A stretch of DNA of 64,000 bases from Alicyclobacillus acidiphilus NBRC 100859 (lineage in GTDB: Bacteria > Bacillota > Bacilli > Alicyclobacillales > Alicyclobacillaceae), in assembly GCF_001544355.1 (NCBI RefSeq), contig NZ_BCQI01000009.1, positions 1-64,000 on the forward strand, given 5' to 3'. Below are positions 25,132-33,528 of the stretch, one piece after another (within the stretch, counting starts at the first letter, position 1; the number at the start of each line of letters is the position of its first letter). Below the pieces are notes generated by a model. The model searched no databases. It had not been told where the DNA came from and saw only the letters and a list, made by a program, of their open reading frames with translations. The position numbers and the translations under genes are program-made.

Positions 25132-26097
25132 TCACACGCCGATGACCCAGCCTTCGAGTCGAGCCAGGCGGCATTCGTCTTCGGATAGTCCGGGATCAGG
25201 GGCGAACGGAATGCCGCCTGAATGGTCCTGCTTCTCCATCCACTCGACGCATGCCACCGCGTCTCCTTCGTCTGTGCGAGGGCCGTGGTTGTACAAAGTT
25301 GGATAGACTTCGACGAGCACGTGCGCGTACGATGGGGGATCCCAGCCGTCATATGGCCAGCAAAAGAGGGGAATGCCGAGGCGATCGCAGAACTCGAGCA
25401 GCGCGTGCACGTAGGGAATGCCGAACAGCGATTGCTGGCCGACGCTGCCTTGACCGCCGAGTTGGTAAATGGGTTTCATAGACTTGCCCCGTTTCACCTG
25501 ACACAGTCGTTCCACGAGCCGCTTTTCCGGCATTTCCACAGAAAAGGGGAAGTCGGGCGTACGCTCTTGAATGGACCAGTTCGTGCCCCAGAACGGCCCT
25601 TCCAGCGTGATGCCGACGGCTCTGAACCAGTGGTTGACGCTTGCGGCCCAGGTGCGGGGATGGACCGTGTTATCCATTCGGCGCAGAACATCGTCGAGTG
25701 CGTGGGCGGCGGCCGGATGGGCGGCGCAGCGTGTCCGCAATTGCTCAATCTGTCGCTTGGTCAGCGGATCGCCAAGCGGGTGCGGCGCGGCGGGCGTGGG
25801 CTGTGCCAGGCAGTTCAGCAGTTCCCGCCAAGACGTCCACGGTCGATGCGCGACGTGATCGAACAAACCCCGAGGGAAGCTGTACGAGTGATCAAAACCG
25901 AGGATGGCGCGCCGGCCCTCCTGCTCTGCATGGATGAGCATGTTGCACGTCTCAATCCACAACTCCGCCCGGGTCAGGCGACGAACGACCGTTAGGCCGC
26001 CGTCCCGTTGTTTCATCGCGAAGACGATGTGTTGGCGCTGTCCGGCAGGCGAACTGCTGCCGCTGTAGTCGGCGAATGCATAGACATCGAACGGCAT
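25132..26097 (-). CDS. DUF429-like protein, possible RNase H-fold nuclease
   Basis: 321 aa, soluble. The N-terminus MPFDVYAFADYSGSSSP places an Asp at the end of the first strand. AILGFDHSYSFPRGL, LVEVYPTLYN and DEGDAVACVEWM follow, the spaced acidic residues (D, D, E, D) expected for the RNase H-like fold predicted for DUF429. ATG at 26097 has GGGGGAG just upstream, so longer versions are unlikely. The gene is convergent with the GNAT remnant and 34 bases downstream of the sensor kinase. No characterised homologue comes to mind. Confidence 0.7.
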   Translation of the reverse strand: MPFDVYAFADYSGSSSPAGQRQHIVFAMKQRDGGLTVVRRLTRAELWIETCNMLIHAEQEGRRAILGFDHSYSFPRGLFDHVAHRPWTSWRELLNCLAQPTPAAPHPLGDPLTKRQIEQLRTRCAAHPAAAHALDDVLRRMDNTVHPRTWAASVNHWFRAVGITLEGPFWGTNWSIQERTPDFPFSVEMPEKRLVERLCQVKRGKSMKPIYQLGGQGSVGQQSLFGIPYVHALLEFCDRLGIPLFCWPYDGWDPPSYAHVLVEVYPTLYNHGPRTDEGDAVACVEWMEKQDHSGGIPFAPDPGLSEDECRLARLEGWVIGV

Positions 26098-26131
26098 GGC
26101 TGCTCCCCCAAATTTCCCTTGCGCGCTTCCG

Positions 26132-27514
26132 TCACCCTCCGAACTGAGGCGTGTTGGTTTCCATGGAGGTTCGCGTGCGCTTGGGATCGTGATCCGTGGG
26201 CGAGGCGATGAGTTTCGGCAGCGTGATGCGAATTTCGGTGCCGCGCCCAACTTGGCTTTTGATGTCGATATAGCCGCCGAGATCGTGGATGGTCTTGTAG
26301 ACGAACGTCAGCCCCAGCCCCGTACCCGTCGTCTTGGTGGAGTAATACGGCTCCCCGAGGCGCGGCAACTCGGATGCTGGGATCCCTCTTCCTGTGTCTG
26401 TGACGATCACGGTGACACGTCGATCCGCCTCTTTCAATGACAGAGTCACGACGCCGCTGCCTTCGATCGATTCGATGGCGTTTTTCACCAAATTCACGAG
26501 GGCTTGGCTCAAGATCTCCGGGTTGGCCGCCACGACGGCGTTGCCGTCTATGGAAGTCCGAATGTCGACGTGTTGGACTTCCGCGTAAGGACCCAGCATC
26601 TCTACGGCGTAGGCGATCAGTCCGGCGAGATCGACTCTGCGAATCATACTCTTGTCGTCGTCTCCGGTGCGGGCAAGCTGCAGGTAATGGGCAATGATGG
26701 ACTCTGCCCGCTCCAATTCACTCATCATGCTCTGCATAAACTCCACGGACTTCTCTCGACCGTAGTCGTGGCTCAGCATAAGTTGGGTGAAGCCCTTGAC
26801 GACGGTGATTGGATTGCGGACTTCGTGCGCGACGGAGGCGGACAATTGGCCGATGAGTTTCAGTCGATCACTCTGCCGTTCGGCAAGCCGCCGCCGCTGC
26901 GCGTTTCTCATGCTCTCGACGATCCGGATGGATAGAACAAAGGTGATGTTGAACACGAGGACATACGTGATAAAGTAGTCCATCTGTGCCCCGCTTAAGC
27001 GCGGCGCGTTGACGAAAACGTAGTCGACGAATGTGTAGCAGAACAAAGTCAATACAAATATTGTGATTCTCTGGGACTGTGTGCGATCTTTCGAAAAGAA
27101 GTAGGCCAGTGACACCATGGCTGCGTAGATGCCAAGGATTTCCAGGCCGTGTGGCAACAGGCGAAGGACTGTGTGAAGCGCGGTCAAACTCAGATGATAG
27201 TGGGACAACGTGAAATAACCTGCGACGATTTCCACGAACGCGTAAGCGGCGAGTACGAGCAGGCTAAGCCGCCACGACAGCAGGTAGAAGGCCAACGTCA
27301 GTGGGACGATGCTAAGGTTGACTTCGAGGTGGTTGGCGAGTCGAAAGTTGAATAAAGTGGTGATGACCGACGAAATCAGAAAGATAAAGGACAGGAGCGC
27401 TGGAGTGGGGTATACATTTGTAGAGGCCCTCGAGCTGCGCACCTGCCAAGCGTCGAGAACAAACAATGGCAGCAATACGCACAAAAAATCCGCGAGGAAG
27501 TTCCTAATTTCCAT
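26132..27514 (-). CDS. Membrane sensor histidine kinase, orphan
   Basis: 460 aa. About five to six hydrophobic helices (residues 1-205) form a membrane sensor. The kinase core has the H-box SVAHEVRNPITVVKGFTQLML (His about residue 229), N-box NLVKNAIES, and DTGRGIPASELPRLGEPYYSTKTTGTGLGLTF. The H-box sequence and 5TM-like sensor resemble the KinB-type sporulation kinases of Bacilli that feed the Spo0 phosphorelay. No response regulator is adjacent in the same operon, which fits that idea. The start has only a weak AGGA upstream. Confidence 0.88.
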   Translation of the reverse strand: MEIRNFLADFLCVLLPLFVLDAWQVRSSRASTNVYPTPALLSFIFLISSVITTLFNFRLANHLEVNLSIVPLTLAFYLLSWRLSLLVLAAYAFVEIVAGYFTLSHYHLSLTALHTVLRLLPHGLEILGIYAAMVSLAYFFSKDRTQSQRITIFVLTLFCYTFVDYVFVNAPRLSGAQMDYFITYVLVFNITFVLSIRIVESMRNAQRRRLAERQSDRLKLIGQLSASVAHEVRNPITVVKGFTQLMLSHDYGREKSVEFMQSMMSELERAESIIAHYLQLARTGDDDKSMIRRVDLAGLIAYAVEMLGPYAEVQHVDIRTSIDGNAVVAANPEILSQALVNLVKNAIESIEGSGVVTLSLKEADRRVTVIVTDTGRGIPASELPRLGEPYYSTKTTGTGLGLTFVYKTIHDLGGYIDIKSQVGRGTEIRITLPKLIASPTDHDPKRTRTSMETNTPQFGG

Positions 27515-27677
27515 TCACGCACGTCCTACTCAACAATTCCAAACCAAGCACACGTTGACTGAATTCGATGCCGGCTTGTCCCAGACGGGAAGATTGAATC
27601 TTTCTTCCAAAAGGGAAGAAGCTGTTTCCATTTTAGCGATAAACTCCTTCCCTTGCCACAACAATTGTCATGACGTT

Positions 27678-28349
27678 TCAGTCGATTTTCACGAGTCGCA
27701 GTTTGGCGGCGAGGAGCACCGCCTGTGTCCTGTCCAATACCTCCATTTTGCCAAGGATATGGCTGACGTGAACTTTGACCGTCTTTTCGCTGATACCGAG
27801 CGCAGCAGCAATCTCCTTGTTCGAGAGCCCCCTCGCCATCGCCCGGAGGACGTCCAGTTCGCGGTCGGTCAAGGCTTCGCGCAAACGTCCTGGCGAAGCT
27901 TGATCCGCTGTTTGCCTGACCCGTTGCGTCGAGTTCCAGACATGCCGCTCCAGCACCATTTTGCCTGCGGCCGCTTGGCGGATTCCGCCCAGCAATATAT
28001 CTGGGGCCACATCCTTTTGCAAATACCCAACGGCCCCCGCCGCCAAGGCGGCCGCGGCGGAAGCGTCGTCGTCAAACGACGTCAAGGCGAGTATCCGGAG
28101 CGAAGGGCGCAGGCTGGTCAGAGTCCGGATGGCTTCAACACCATCGCACGGTCCCGGCATCTTGAGGTCCATGATCACCACATCAACCGCGAACGCGGGA
28201 TCTCGGAACAGTTGGATGGCCCGTTCGCCGCTGTCCGCTTCGCCGACGACTTCGAGATCGTCCGCCATCTGCAGAAAGGCGCGCAGACCTTCGCGGACGA
28301 CCGGGTGATCATCGACGATGAGAACCCGAATTCGAACCCCGCTGATCAT
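27678..28349 (-). CDS. NarL/FixJ-family response regulator
   Basis: 223 aa. The receiver domain has VLIVDDHPVVREGLRAF (acidic pair), the phosphorylated Asp in VVIMDLKMPG, and Lys in GYLQKDVAPD. The LuxR-type helix-turn-helix is LTDRELDVLRAMARGLSNKEIAAALGISEKTVKVHVSHIL. The start codon overlaps the stop codon of the kinase gene by four bases (ATGA), so the two are translationally coupled partners. The target genes are unknown. Confidence 0.95.
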   Translation of the reverse strand: MISGVRIRVLIVDDHPVVREGLRAFLQMADDLEVVGEADSGERAIQLFRDPAFAVDVVIMDLKMPGPCDGVEAIRTLTSLRPSLRILALTSFDDDASAAAALAAGAVGYLQKDVAPDILLGGIRQAAAGKMVLERHVWNSTQRVRQTADQASPGRLREALTDRELDVLRAMARGLSNKEIAAALGISEKTVKVHVSHILGKMEVLDRTQAVLLAAKLRLVKID

Positions 28350-30013
28350 GTCTGACCATCTCCCTTCTCAGGTGCGTGAATCGGTACTTGCACTTCTACG
28401 ACGGTGCCGCCGGTCGGACTGCGGCGAAACGCGACAGCGCCGCCTATCGCGCGGGCGCGTTCCACCATGGTGCGGGTGCCAAAGCCCTTGCCGATTGCCG
28501 CGTCGGGCAGACCCACGCCGTCGTCTTCAACTCGTACGACGAGCGTCGCTGTCGTCTGATCGCAGCGAACGGTGATCGATTTCGCGTCTGCGTGTTTCAA
28601 GGCGTTGTGCAAAGCCTCATCGAGGATGGCCAAGAGTGCCAGGCGGATGGGCGGGTCCGGCTCCAGGTGGTTGGAGTCGTCGACGGCCAGTGACACCTGG
28701 ATGCCTTGCTGCATGCGCAACGTTCGGACGCGATCGCGCAGAGCCTCGTACAAGGACGATTGGCTGTCGTCCCGACGCAAGGCGCGGACGAAGTCGCGCA
28801 TCTCCTGCTGCGAATCGCGAAGTAGTTCCTCGACTCGCAAAATGGTCGAAGGCACGTTATCCGTCAGTTCGCGCAACTGCGCGACCGCCGTCCGCAGAAG
28901 CAGCTGCGCCGAAAACAACCGTTGGCTCACCGAATCGTGCAGATCGGCGGCAATGCGTTGACGCTCTTGCAGTTGCGCGTTTCGCAAGGCTTGTTGACGC
29001 CCCGACGCATGCACGTAGCTCGTGGCGACTTGCCAGGCGAACGCTTGCAGCAACAGTTCATCCTGGCTGTCGAACGCGTGCGGCAGGTCGCTCTCCACTC
29101 GCAGGGCCAGCGACGTCATCGGGATGTTCGCGGTCAGGGCGCTTTTTGCTTCGGACAACAGGATGCTGCAGCACTCTTCCAGAGGGCGGACTTCACCGCT
29201 CGGGGCGGTGTAGACGTACGGCCGCTCCTCGTCCGCGGCCGATTTCGTCTCCGCGACGGCGAGTATGTTCACTTCGGCGAGATCGCTCCCTGCGGCCCTT
29301 TGCCCCTGAGGCTGTTCGATCACGCCGCACGCCCGGTATCCATATTCGCGCACGTACGATTCGACGGCGTGCTGAAGCAGTCGATCCGGTCGCGCGTCGC
29401 CCACCCAGTCGGTCGCGATCTTCGCGAGCCGCTGCAGGCGATCGGCGTGATCGCGATCCGCCTGCAGCACCTGCGCCCGCTCCATGGCGACGGCGACTTG
29501 CCGACCGACCGTCGCCAGAAAGGCGAGCGTCTCTGCGTCGAAGACGGTGGTTCCGGGCGCGGCCAGGTTGAGGATGCCAAGTGATTTCGATTTCGTCCGC
29601 AGGGGTATGCTCGCGTGAAAGTGGAGATTGCCCGTGTCTCCGACCGCCGATTTGAGTCGGCTGCAACGCACGATGTTGACTGCTTCATCCAACTTGCGTT
29701 CGACAAACTGGCTCTGGCATTCACACCAGCCTGTGCGCAACCGCCTTTGCCCGCATTCGTCGAGCGCAGGCGGCAAGCCGCTCGCTCCGACCTCGACGAA
29801 TGATCGCTTCTGCTCGTTGAAGCGAAACGCCCATGCCGTGCGCAAGCCAAGTGCTTCGCCCAAGCGCGGCAATAAGGCGTCCATCGCGGAAGAGATGTCG
29901 TTCGCTCGGTTGAGCGCTTCCGCGATGTCGCGGAATACGGCGATTTGATTGTCGACGTCGTGAATGCCTCGGGGGTTTATCCCGTCTGCTTTCCCGTTTA
30001 CTTCTCCGCCCAT
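28346..30013 (-). CDS. GAF-domain sensor histidine kinase, NarL-partner type
   Basis: 555 aa, no membrane helices. Two GAF-like regions (about residues 20-185 and 200-350) precede a HisKA_3 dimerisation helix with ERQRIAADLHDSVSQRLFSAQ (phosphorylated His in LHDS) and an ATPase domain with VEDDGVGLPDAAIGKGFGTRTMVERA. The first GAF domain contains the Cys pattern GWCECQ and later RCSRLK, which could bind a metal, haem-like or redox ligand; this is inference. It is followed by its response regulator with a four-base overlap. Start ATG 30013 has GGAGGT 11 bases upstream. Confidence 0.92.
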   Translation of the reverse strand: MGGEVNGKADGINPRGIHDVDNQIAVFRDIAEALNRANDISSAMDALLPRLGEALGLRTAWAFRFNEQKRSFVEVGASGLPPALDECGQRRLRTGWCECQSQFVERKLDEAVNIVRCSRLKSAVGDTGNLHFHASIPLRTKSKSLGILNLAAPGTTVFDAETLAFLATVGRQVAVAMERAQVLQADRDHADRLQRLAKIATDWVGDARPDRLLQHAVESYVREYGYRACGVIEQPQGQRAAGSDLAEVNILAVAETKSAADEERPYVYTAPSGEVRPLEECCSILLSEAKSALTANIPMTSLALRVESDLPHAFDSQDELLLQAFAWQVATSYVHASGRQQALRNAQLQERQRIAADLHDSVSQRLFSAQLLLRTAVAQLRELTDNVPSTILRVEELLRDSQQEMRDFVRALRRDDSQSSLYEALRDRVRTLRMQQGIQVSLAVDDSNHLEPDPPIRLALLAILDEALHNALKHADAKSITVRCDQTTATLVVRVEDDGVGLPDAAIGKGFGTRTMVERARAIGGAVAFRRSPTGGTVVEVQVPIHAPEKGDGQT

Positions 30014-30088
30014 TTCCCCCGTTCACCTCCAGGCTCATCTCGGCCGCCATCCAGCTGATTGATCTCGCGCTATGTCTCCTTCAGATTA

Positions 30089-31198
30089 TCACGAGAGAAT
30101 GAGGTTGATATCGCCGAATTCGTGCCACAGATAACCGCGTTCCAGGGCACTCTGGTAGGCTTGCCGCAGTTTGTCAGGGCTGACGAAGGAAAACAACATC
30201 GCCAGATGGCTGGTATCGCTCTCGTGCATGCCAGTGATGAGTCCAGTCACCGAAGGCACCGGATGTTCCGGTGTGATGACGATATCGGTCCAGCCGCGCC
30301 TGGCGTCGACTCTGCCCGTTGCCGGGCTGGTTGCGGCCGCCAAGGCGCGCACCACCGTCGTGCCCACCGCAACCACGCGCCGTCCAGCCGCGTTGGTTCG
30401 GTTGACCAGTTCAGCCGTCTCGCTGGGCACGCTGAACCATTCGGGCAGGAATGGATGTTCCGCGAGGGGGCCTGCGACTTCATGGCTGGACACGCCGGTG
30501 TGCAGCGTGATCTCGGCGAACAGTACGCCTCGCTCCTGCAGGGAACTGACGACCCGCGGCGTGAAGGCGCGCGCTGCGGACGGCATCTCGGCAGAACCGA
30601 GATCCCGCGCAAACATCGTTTGAAACGCGTTCACATCCGGTTTGCTCTGCAAGTAGCCATAACGGATTGGCTCGCCGACGCGCGCCGCCAGCTTCCACAG
30701 GTCGCTGCGGCACTCGATGTACCAGAGTCGGCTGTTCGGGTGGAAGCGGCCGATCACGGTCGCCATCGCCGCGGAACTGTTGGCGCCGATGGCAAGCCGA
30801 TCACCGACGGCAAACGGTTCCTCATTCGGGCCGCCCTCGGCCGACCGGCGTTCGACGATATAGATGGACCGCGTGATGCGGTTCGAAAGATGAATCCGCA
30901 GCGGCTTTCCGCACATGGACGCAGGCAGGCTGGCGGGCAGGGTCTTGGACGTGTTGACGACGAGCAGATCGCCCTGGCCCAGATAGCGGCTCACGTTCCG
31001 AAAGACGTCGTGCCGGGTTGCGCTCGTTTGCGCGTCGAGTACGAGCAGCTTTACCATGTCCCGGGCAATGCCGCGCTCTTCCGCCGGGCAGGGCGCCGGA
31101 ATGGGCGTTCCTTGGAGATGCAGATGGAGGTCCGCGGAGTTTGCCGTCGAGGTTTGAGCCGCACACTGCGATCGTTGGCGAAGGAGATTCGTGTTCAT
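30089..31198 (-). CDS. QueA-like S-adenosylmethionine:tRNA ribosyltransferase-isomerase paralogue
   Basis: 369 aa. The QueA fold is recognised by RDMVKLLVLDAQT, SAARAFTPRVVSSLQERGVLFAEITLHTGVSS, VVAVGTTVVRALAA and ITGMHESDTSHLAMLFSF. QueA moves ribose from SAM to preQ1 in tRNA to make epoxyqueuosine. The N-terminal QueA motif NDTRVIPARL is changed to NTSKTLPASL here, and no other queuosine gene is linked, so this may be a divergent paralogue with another substrate. The ATG overlaps the stop codon of the SDR gene by four bases. Confidence 0.85.
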   Translation of the reverse strand: MNTNLLRQRSQCAAQTSTANSADLHLHLQGTPIPAPCPAEERGIARDMVKLLVLDAQTSATRHDVFRNVSRYLGQGDLLVVNTSKTLPASLPASMCGKPLRIHLSNRITRSIYIVERRSAEGGPNEEPFAVGDRLAIGANSSAAMATVIGRFHPNSRLWYIECRSDLWKLAARVGEPIRYGYLQSKPDVNAFQTMFARDLGSAEMPSAARAFTPRVVSSLQERGVLFAEITLHTGVSSHEVAGPLAEHPFLPEWFSVPSETAELVNRTNAAGRRVVAVGTTVVRALAAATSPATGRVDARRGWTDIVITPEHPVPSVTGLITGMHESDTSHLAMLFSFVSPDKLRQAYQSALERGYLWHEFGDINLILS

Positions 31199-31959
31199 GC
31201 GAGATCGGCCCCTTCCAGTACGCCGCCCGCGACGCGCAGCCGCGTGCCGGTTGCGAATGGATGGCTCCGGCTATCCAACAGCGGCATGAACAGTGGCAGC
31301 AAGGCCCTCGCGACCGTTGCGGGGGACGCCAACCCTTGCGCGCCCGGGTCGGCAGCGTGGTGCATGGTCGTGTCCATGTCGCCGGGATCGACACTGTGGA
31401 CCTGGACGCCGTCGGCAGCCAACTCCGCCGCCATCGTCTTGTGCAGCAAGTCGAGCGCCGCCTTGGACGCGCCATAGATGCCCCAGCCGGGATATCCGCC
31501 CGCCGCGGCGTCGCTCGAGATGCCCAGGATGAGGCTGCGACTCTGGCGGGTCAGGATCGGTACAGCTTTGCGGAGAAGCTGCAGCGGCGCCAGCACATTG
31601 GTGGCGAACACATGGCGATCATTTTCGAAGCTGCTCTGGAGGATCACTGGCAGAGGCAGTGATCCGAGCGTCGACGCGTTGTTGACGACCCCGTCGATCC
31701 GGCCGAACGCGCGGACGGTCTCGTCCACGAGCCGCGTTTGAACGGTGTCGTCGTTGATGTCGCCCGAGACGGCGACAACAGGACTGATGGACTGCAGTGC
31801 CGCTTTGGCTGCTTCGACGTCGACGCTCGATCTCGCGCAGAACGAGACGCGAAAGCCGCCTTGCAGCAGCGTTTCCGCGAGTGCGCGCCCGAGTCCTTGC
31901 GTGCCGCCGGTGATCACGATGACGGGACTGTTCGAATTCTTGTCATGCGGGAAGTTCAT
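31195..31959 (-). CDS. SDR-family oxidoreductase, coupled to the QueA-like gene
   Basis: 254 aa classical short-chain dehydrogenase. NAD(P)-binding TGGTQGLGRAL is at residues 18-28; NNAS, the Ser in GISSDAAAG and the catalytic YGASK are present. The Arg in FCARS after strand 2 suggests NADP(H). Its stop codon overlaps the QueA-like start, so the pair is one operon. It ends in a beta-rich VAGGVLEGADLA tail. The substrate is not known. Confidence 0.9.
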   Translation of the reverse strand: MNFPHDKNSNSPVIVITGGTQGLGRALAETLLQGGFRVSFCARSSVDVEAAKAALQSISPVVAVSGDINDDTVQTRLVDETVRAFGRIDGVVNNASTLGSLPLPVILQSSFENDRHVFATNVLAPLQLLRKAVPILTRQSRSLILGISSDAAAGGYPGWGIYGASKAALDLLHKTMAAELAADGVQVHSVDPGDMDTTMHHAADPGAQGLASPATVARALLPLFMPLLDSRSHPFATGTRLRVAGGVLEGADLA

Positions 31960-32088
31960 TAGGATTCTCCTCCTCCTGGCGGTGGGATAATCAGGAACTG
32001 TTCCACCGCGAATGTCGCTGCGGATGTCGCTACCAGGAGCGTACAGGAGGAGGGAGGGGCGGCGAGTCCGCTGATTGGCTTACCGCGT

Positions 32089-33321
32089 CTACGCCTTTTG
32101 GCTTACGTCGCTGCCGCTCGTCGTCCGGGACGCCCACCAAACGAGGAGAATGCTGACCAAAAAGACCAGGATCACCAGGAACATGGGGATGGACGGCTGA
32201 ATGCTGTATGTCCAGCCGCCGATCACGCCAGCCGGCGATGTCGCGGCGAGGATCATGACGTTGAGCACGGAAAGCATGGTCGCCCGATGTTCGTCGTCGA
32301 TGGCGTTCGCCACGACGGACTCCACGTAAGGATTGGCGATGATGGTGCCCATCGCGGCGAGAATCGTGCTGACGACGACCCACATGAAGTTGTGGACAGG
32401 CATTACCACCAGGATGACGCTCGCGATGCCGAACAGCACGAAGCCAAAATTCATCCACCGCAAGGCGTGCTCCTCGCGAAAGCGAGGGACGACGGTGAAC
32501 AGCAGGATGACCATGGCTGCCGACGAGATCGCGGGAAAGAGCGAGACCAGGCCGGCTGGGATACCAAGGTAATCGATTTGATAGACGAACAGGAACGTCG
32601 TTCGAATGGTCGTTTGAATATTCCACAACACGTACACGGCGAACAGGATGAGCAACGTGCGGTTGCGCAGGATTTGCATGAATACCTCGGCGTACTTTCG
32701 CAGTTCGGCCTTGAAGTCCACGGATCTCCGCTCGTGCATTTTGCGAATGCCAATCTCCGTTTCGTGAAGCCCAATGTGTCGGAAGTAAATCATCGCGCTC
32801 ATGCTGACGCAGGCGAACGCGTACATGATGCGCGTGGCAGGCACGACGGAAAAGTGATCGACCAAGATGCCGCCGATAGGCGCAAACAAGCCTCCGATCA
32901 CGCTGACAATTTGCAGCCCCGTGAACACGAATGTCCGCTTGTCCGGCTCCGTGTCTTCGACGAGCAGGCAATACCAGGCGGTGGCTGGGATGCGCTGCAA
33001 TCCGTTGAGCACGGCGGCGAGCACGAACCACCAGAAATTCTGCGAGATGGCCCAGACCAGCGTGGCGACGGACCAACTGACGACGTCATAGGTCCACAAC
33101 GCCTTGCGCCGGCCCATCCTGTCGGTCAAATAGCCGCTTACGAAGGCGGAAACCATCTGCAGCAGTAAATTGAGTGTTGTCACCAGGCCGAGCTGCGTAT
33201 CGGTGACGTGAAGTTTGAGCATATAGACAGAAGCGTACGTCGTGTACATGCTGTACGGAATGACAAACAGCGGTTCCATCCAGACGCACGTTCGAGCATT
33301 TCCAGAAATCTGTCGAAGCAT
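32089..33321 (-). CDS. MFS transporter
   Basis: 410 aa, 12 predicted helices. The loop 2-3 motif GYLTDRMGRRKALW is a standard MFS signature. The N-terminal region (NARTCVWMEPLFVIPYSMYTTYASVYML) is like that of a group of Bacilli MFS proteins of unknown substrate. ATG at 33321 has GGAG 8 bases upstream; the GTG at 33330 is less suitable. It is divergent from the Tex gene, with 207 bases between. Confidence 0.88.
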   Translation of the reverse strand: MLRQISGNARTCVWMEPLFVIPYSMYTTYASVYMLKLHVTDTQLGLVTTLNLLLQMVSAFVSGYLTDRMGRRKALWTYDVVSWSVATLVWAISQNFWWFVLAAVLNGLQRIPATAWYCLLVEDTEPDKRTFVFTGLQIVSVIGGLFAPIGGILVDHFSVVPATRIMYAFACVSMSAMIYFRHIGLHETEIGIRKMHERRSVDFKAELRKYAEVFMQILRNRTLLILFAVYVLWNIQTTIRTTFLFVYQIDYLGIPAGLVSLFPAISSAAMVILLFTVVPRFREEHALRWMNFGFVLFGIASVILVVMPVHNFMWVVVSTILAAMGTIIANPYVESVVANAIDDEHRATMLSVLNVMILAATSPAGVIGGWTYSIQPSIPMFLVILVFLVSILLVWWASRTTSGSDVSQKA

Positions 33322-33528
33322 ATCAGTCACTCCACTCTAGCACGATACGTATTCGGCGTCCTCGCCGACCTTTCCTGTGAAACTCGGCGCCAAGGGACGA
33401 AGGCGGGGTGGAATCGACATTCCGGGCGATGCCTGCTATTCTGAAACGCAGTACGGTGCTCGGCGCATGGTGCTCGGCGCACGGCGGCCGGCATGCATCG
33501 AGTAAAAGGTCTGAAGGAGTACGGACGC

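Noticed and set aside
27309-28355. 348-codon plus-strand frame
   Set aside because: Antisense to the kinase 5' end and the response regulator; composition of a reverse-strand shadow.
30059-31477. 472-codon plus-strand frame
   Set aside because: Long only because of high GC; antisense to the QueA-like and SDR genes, both with clear motifs.
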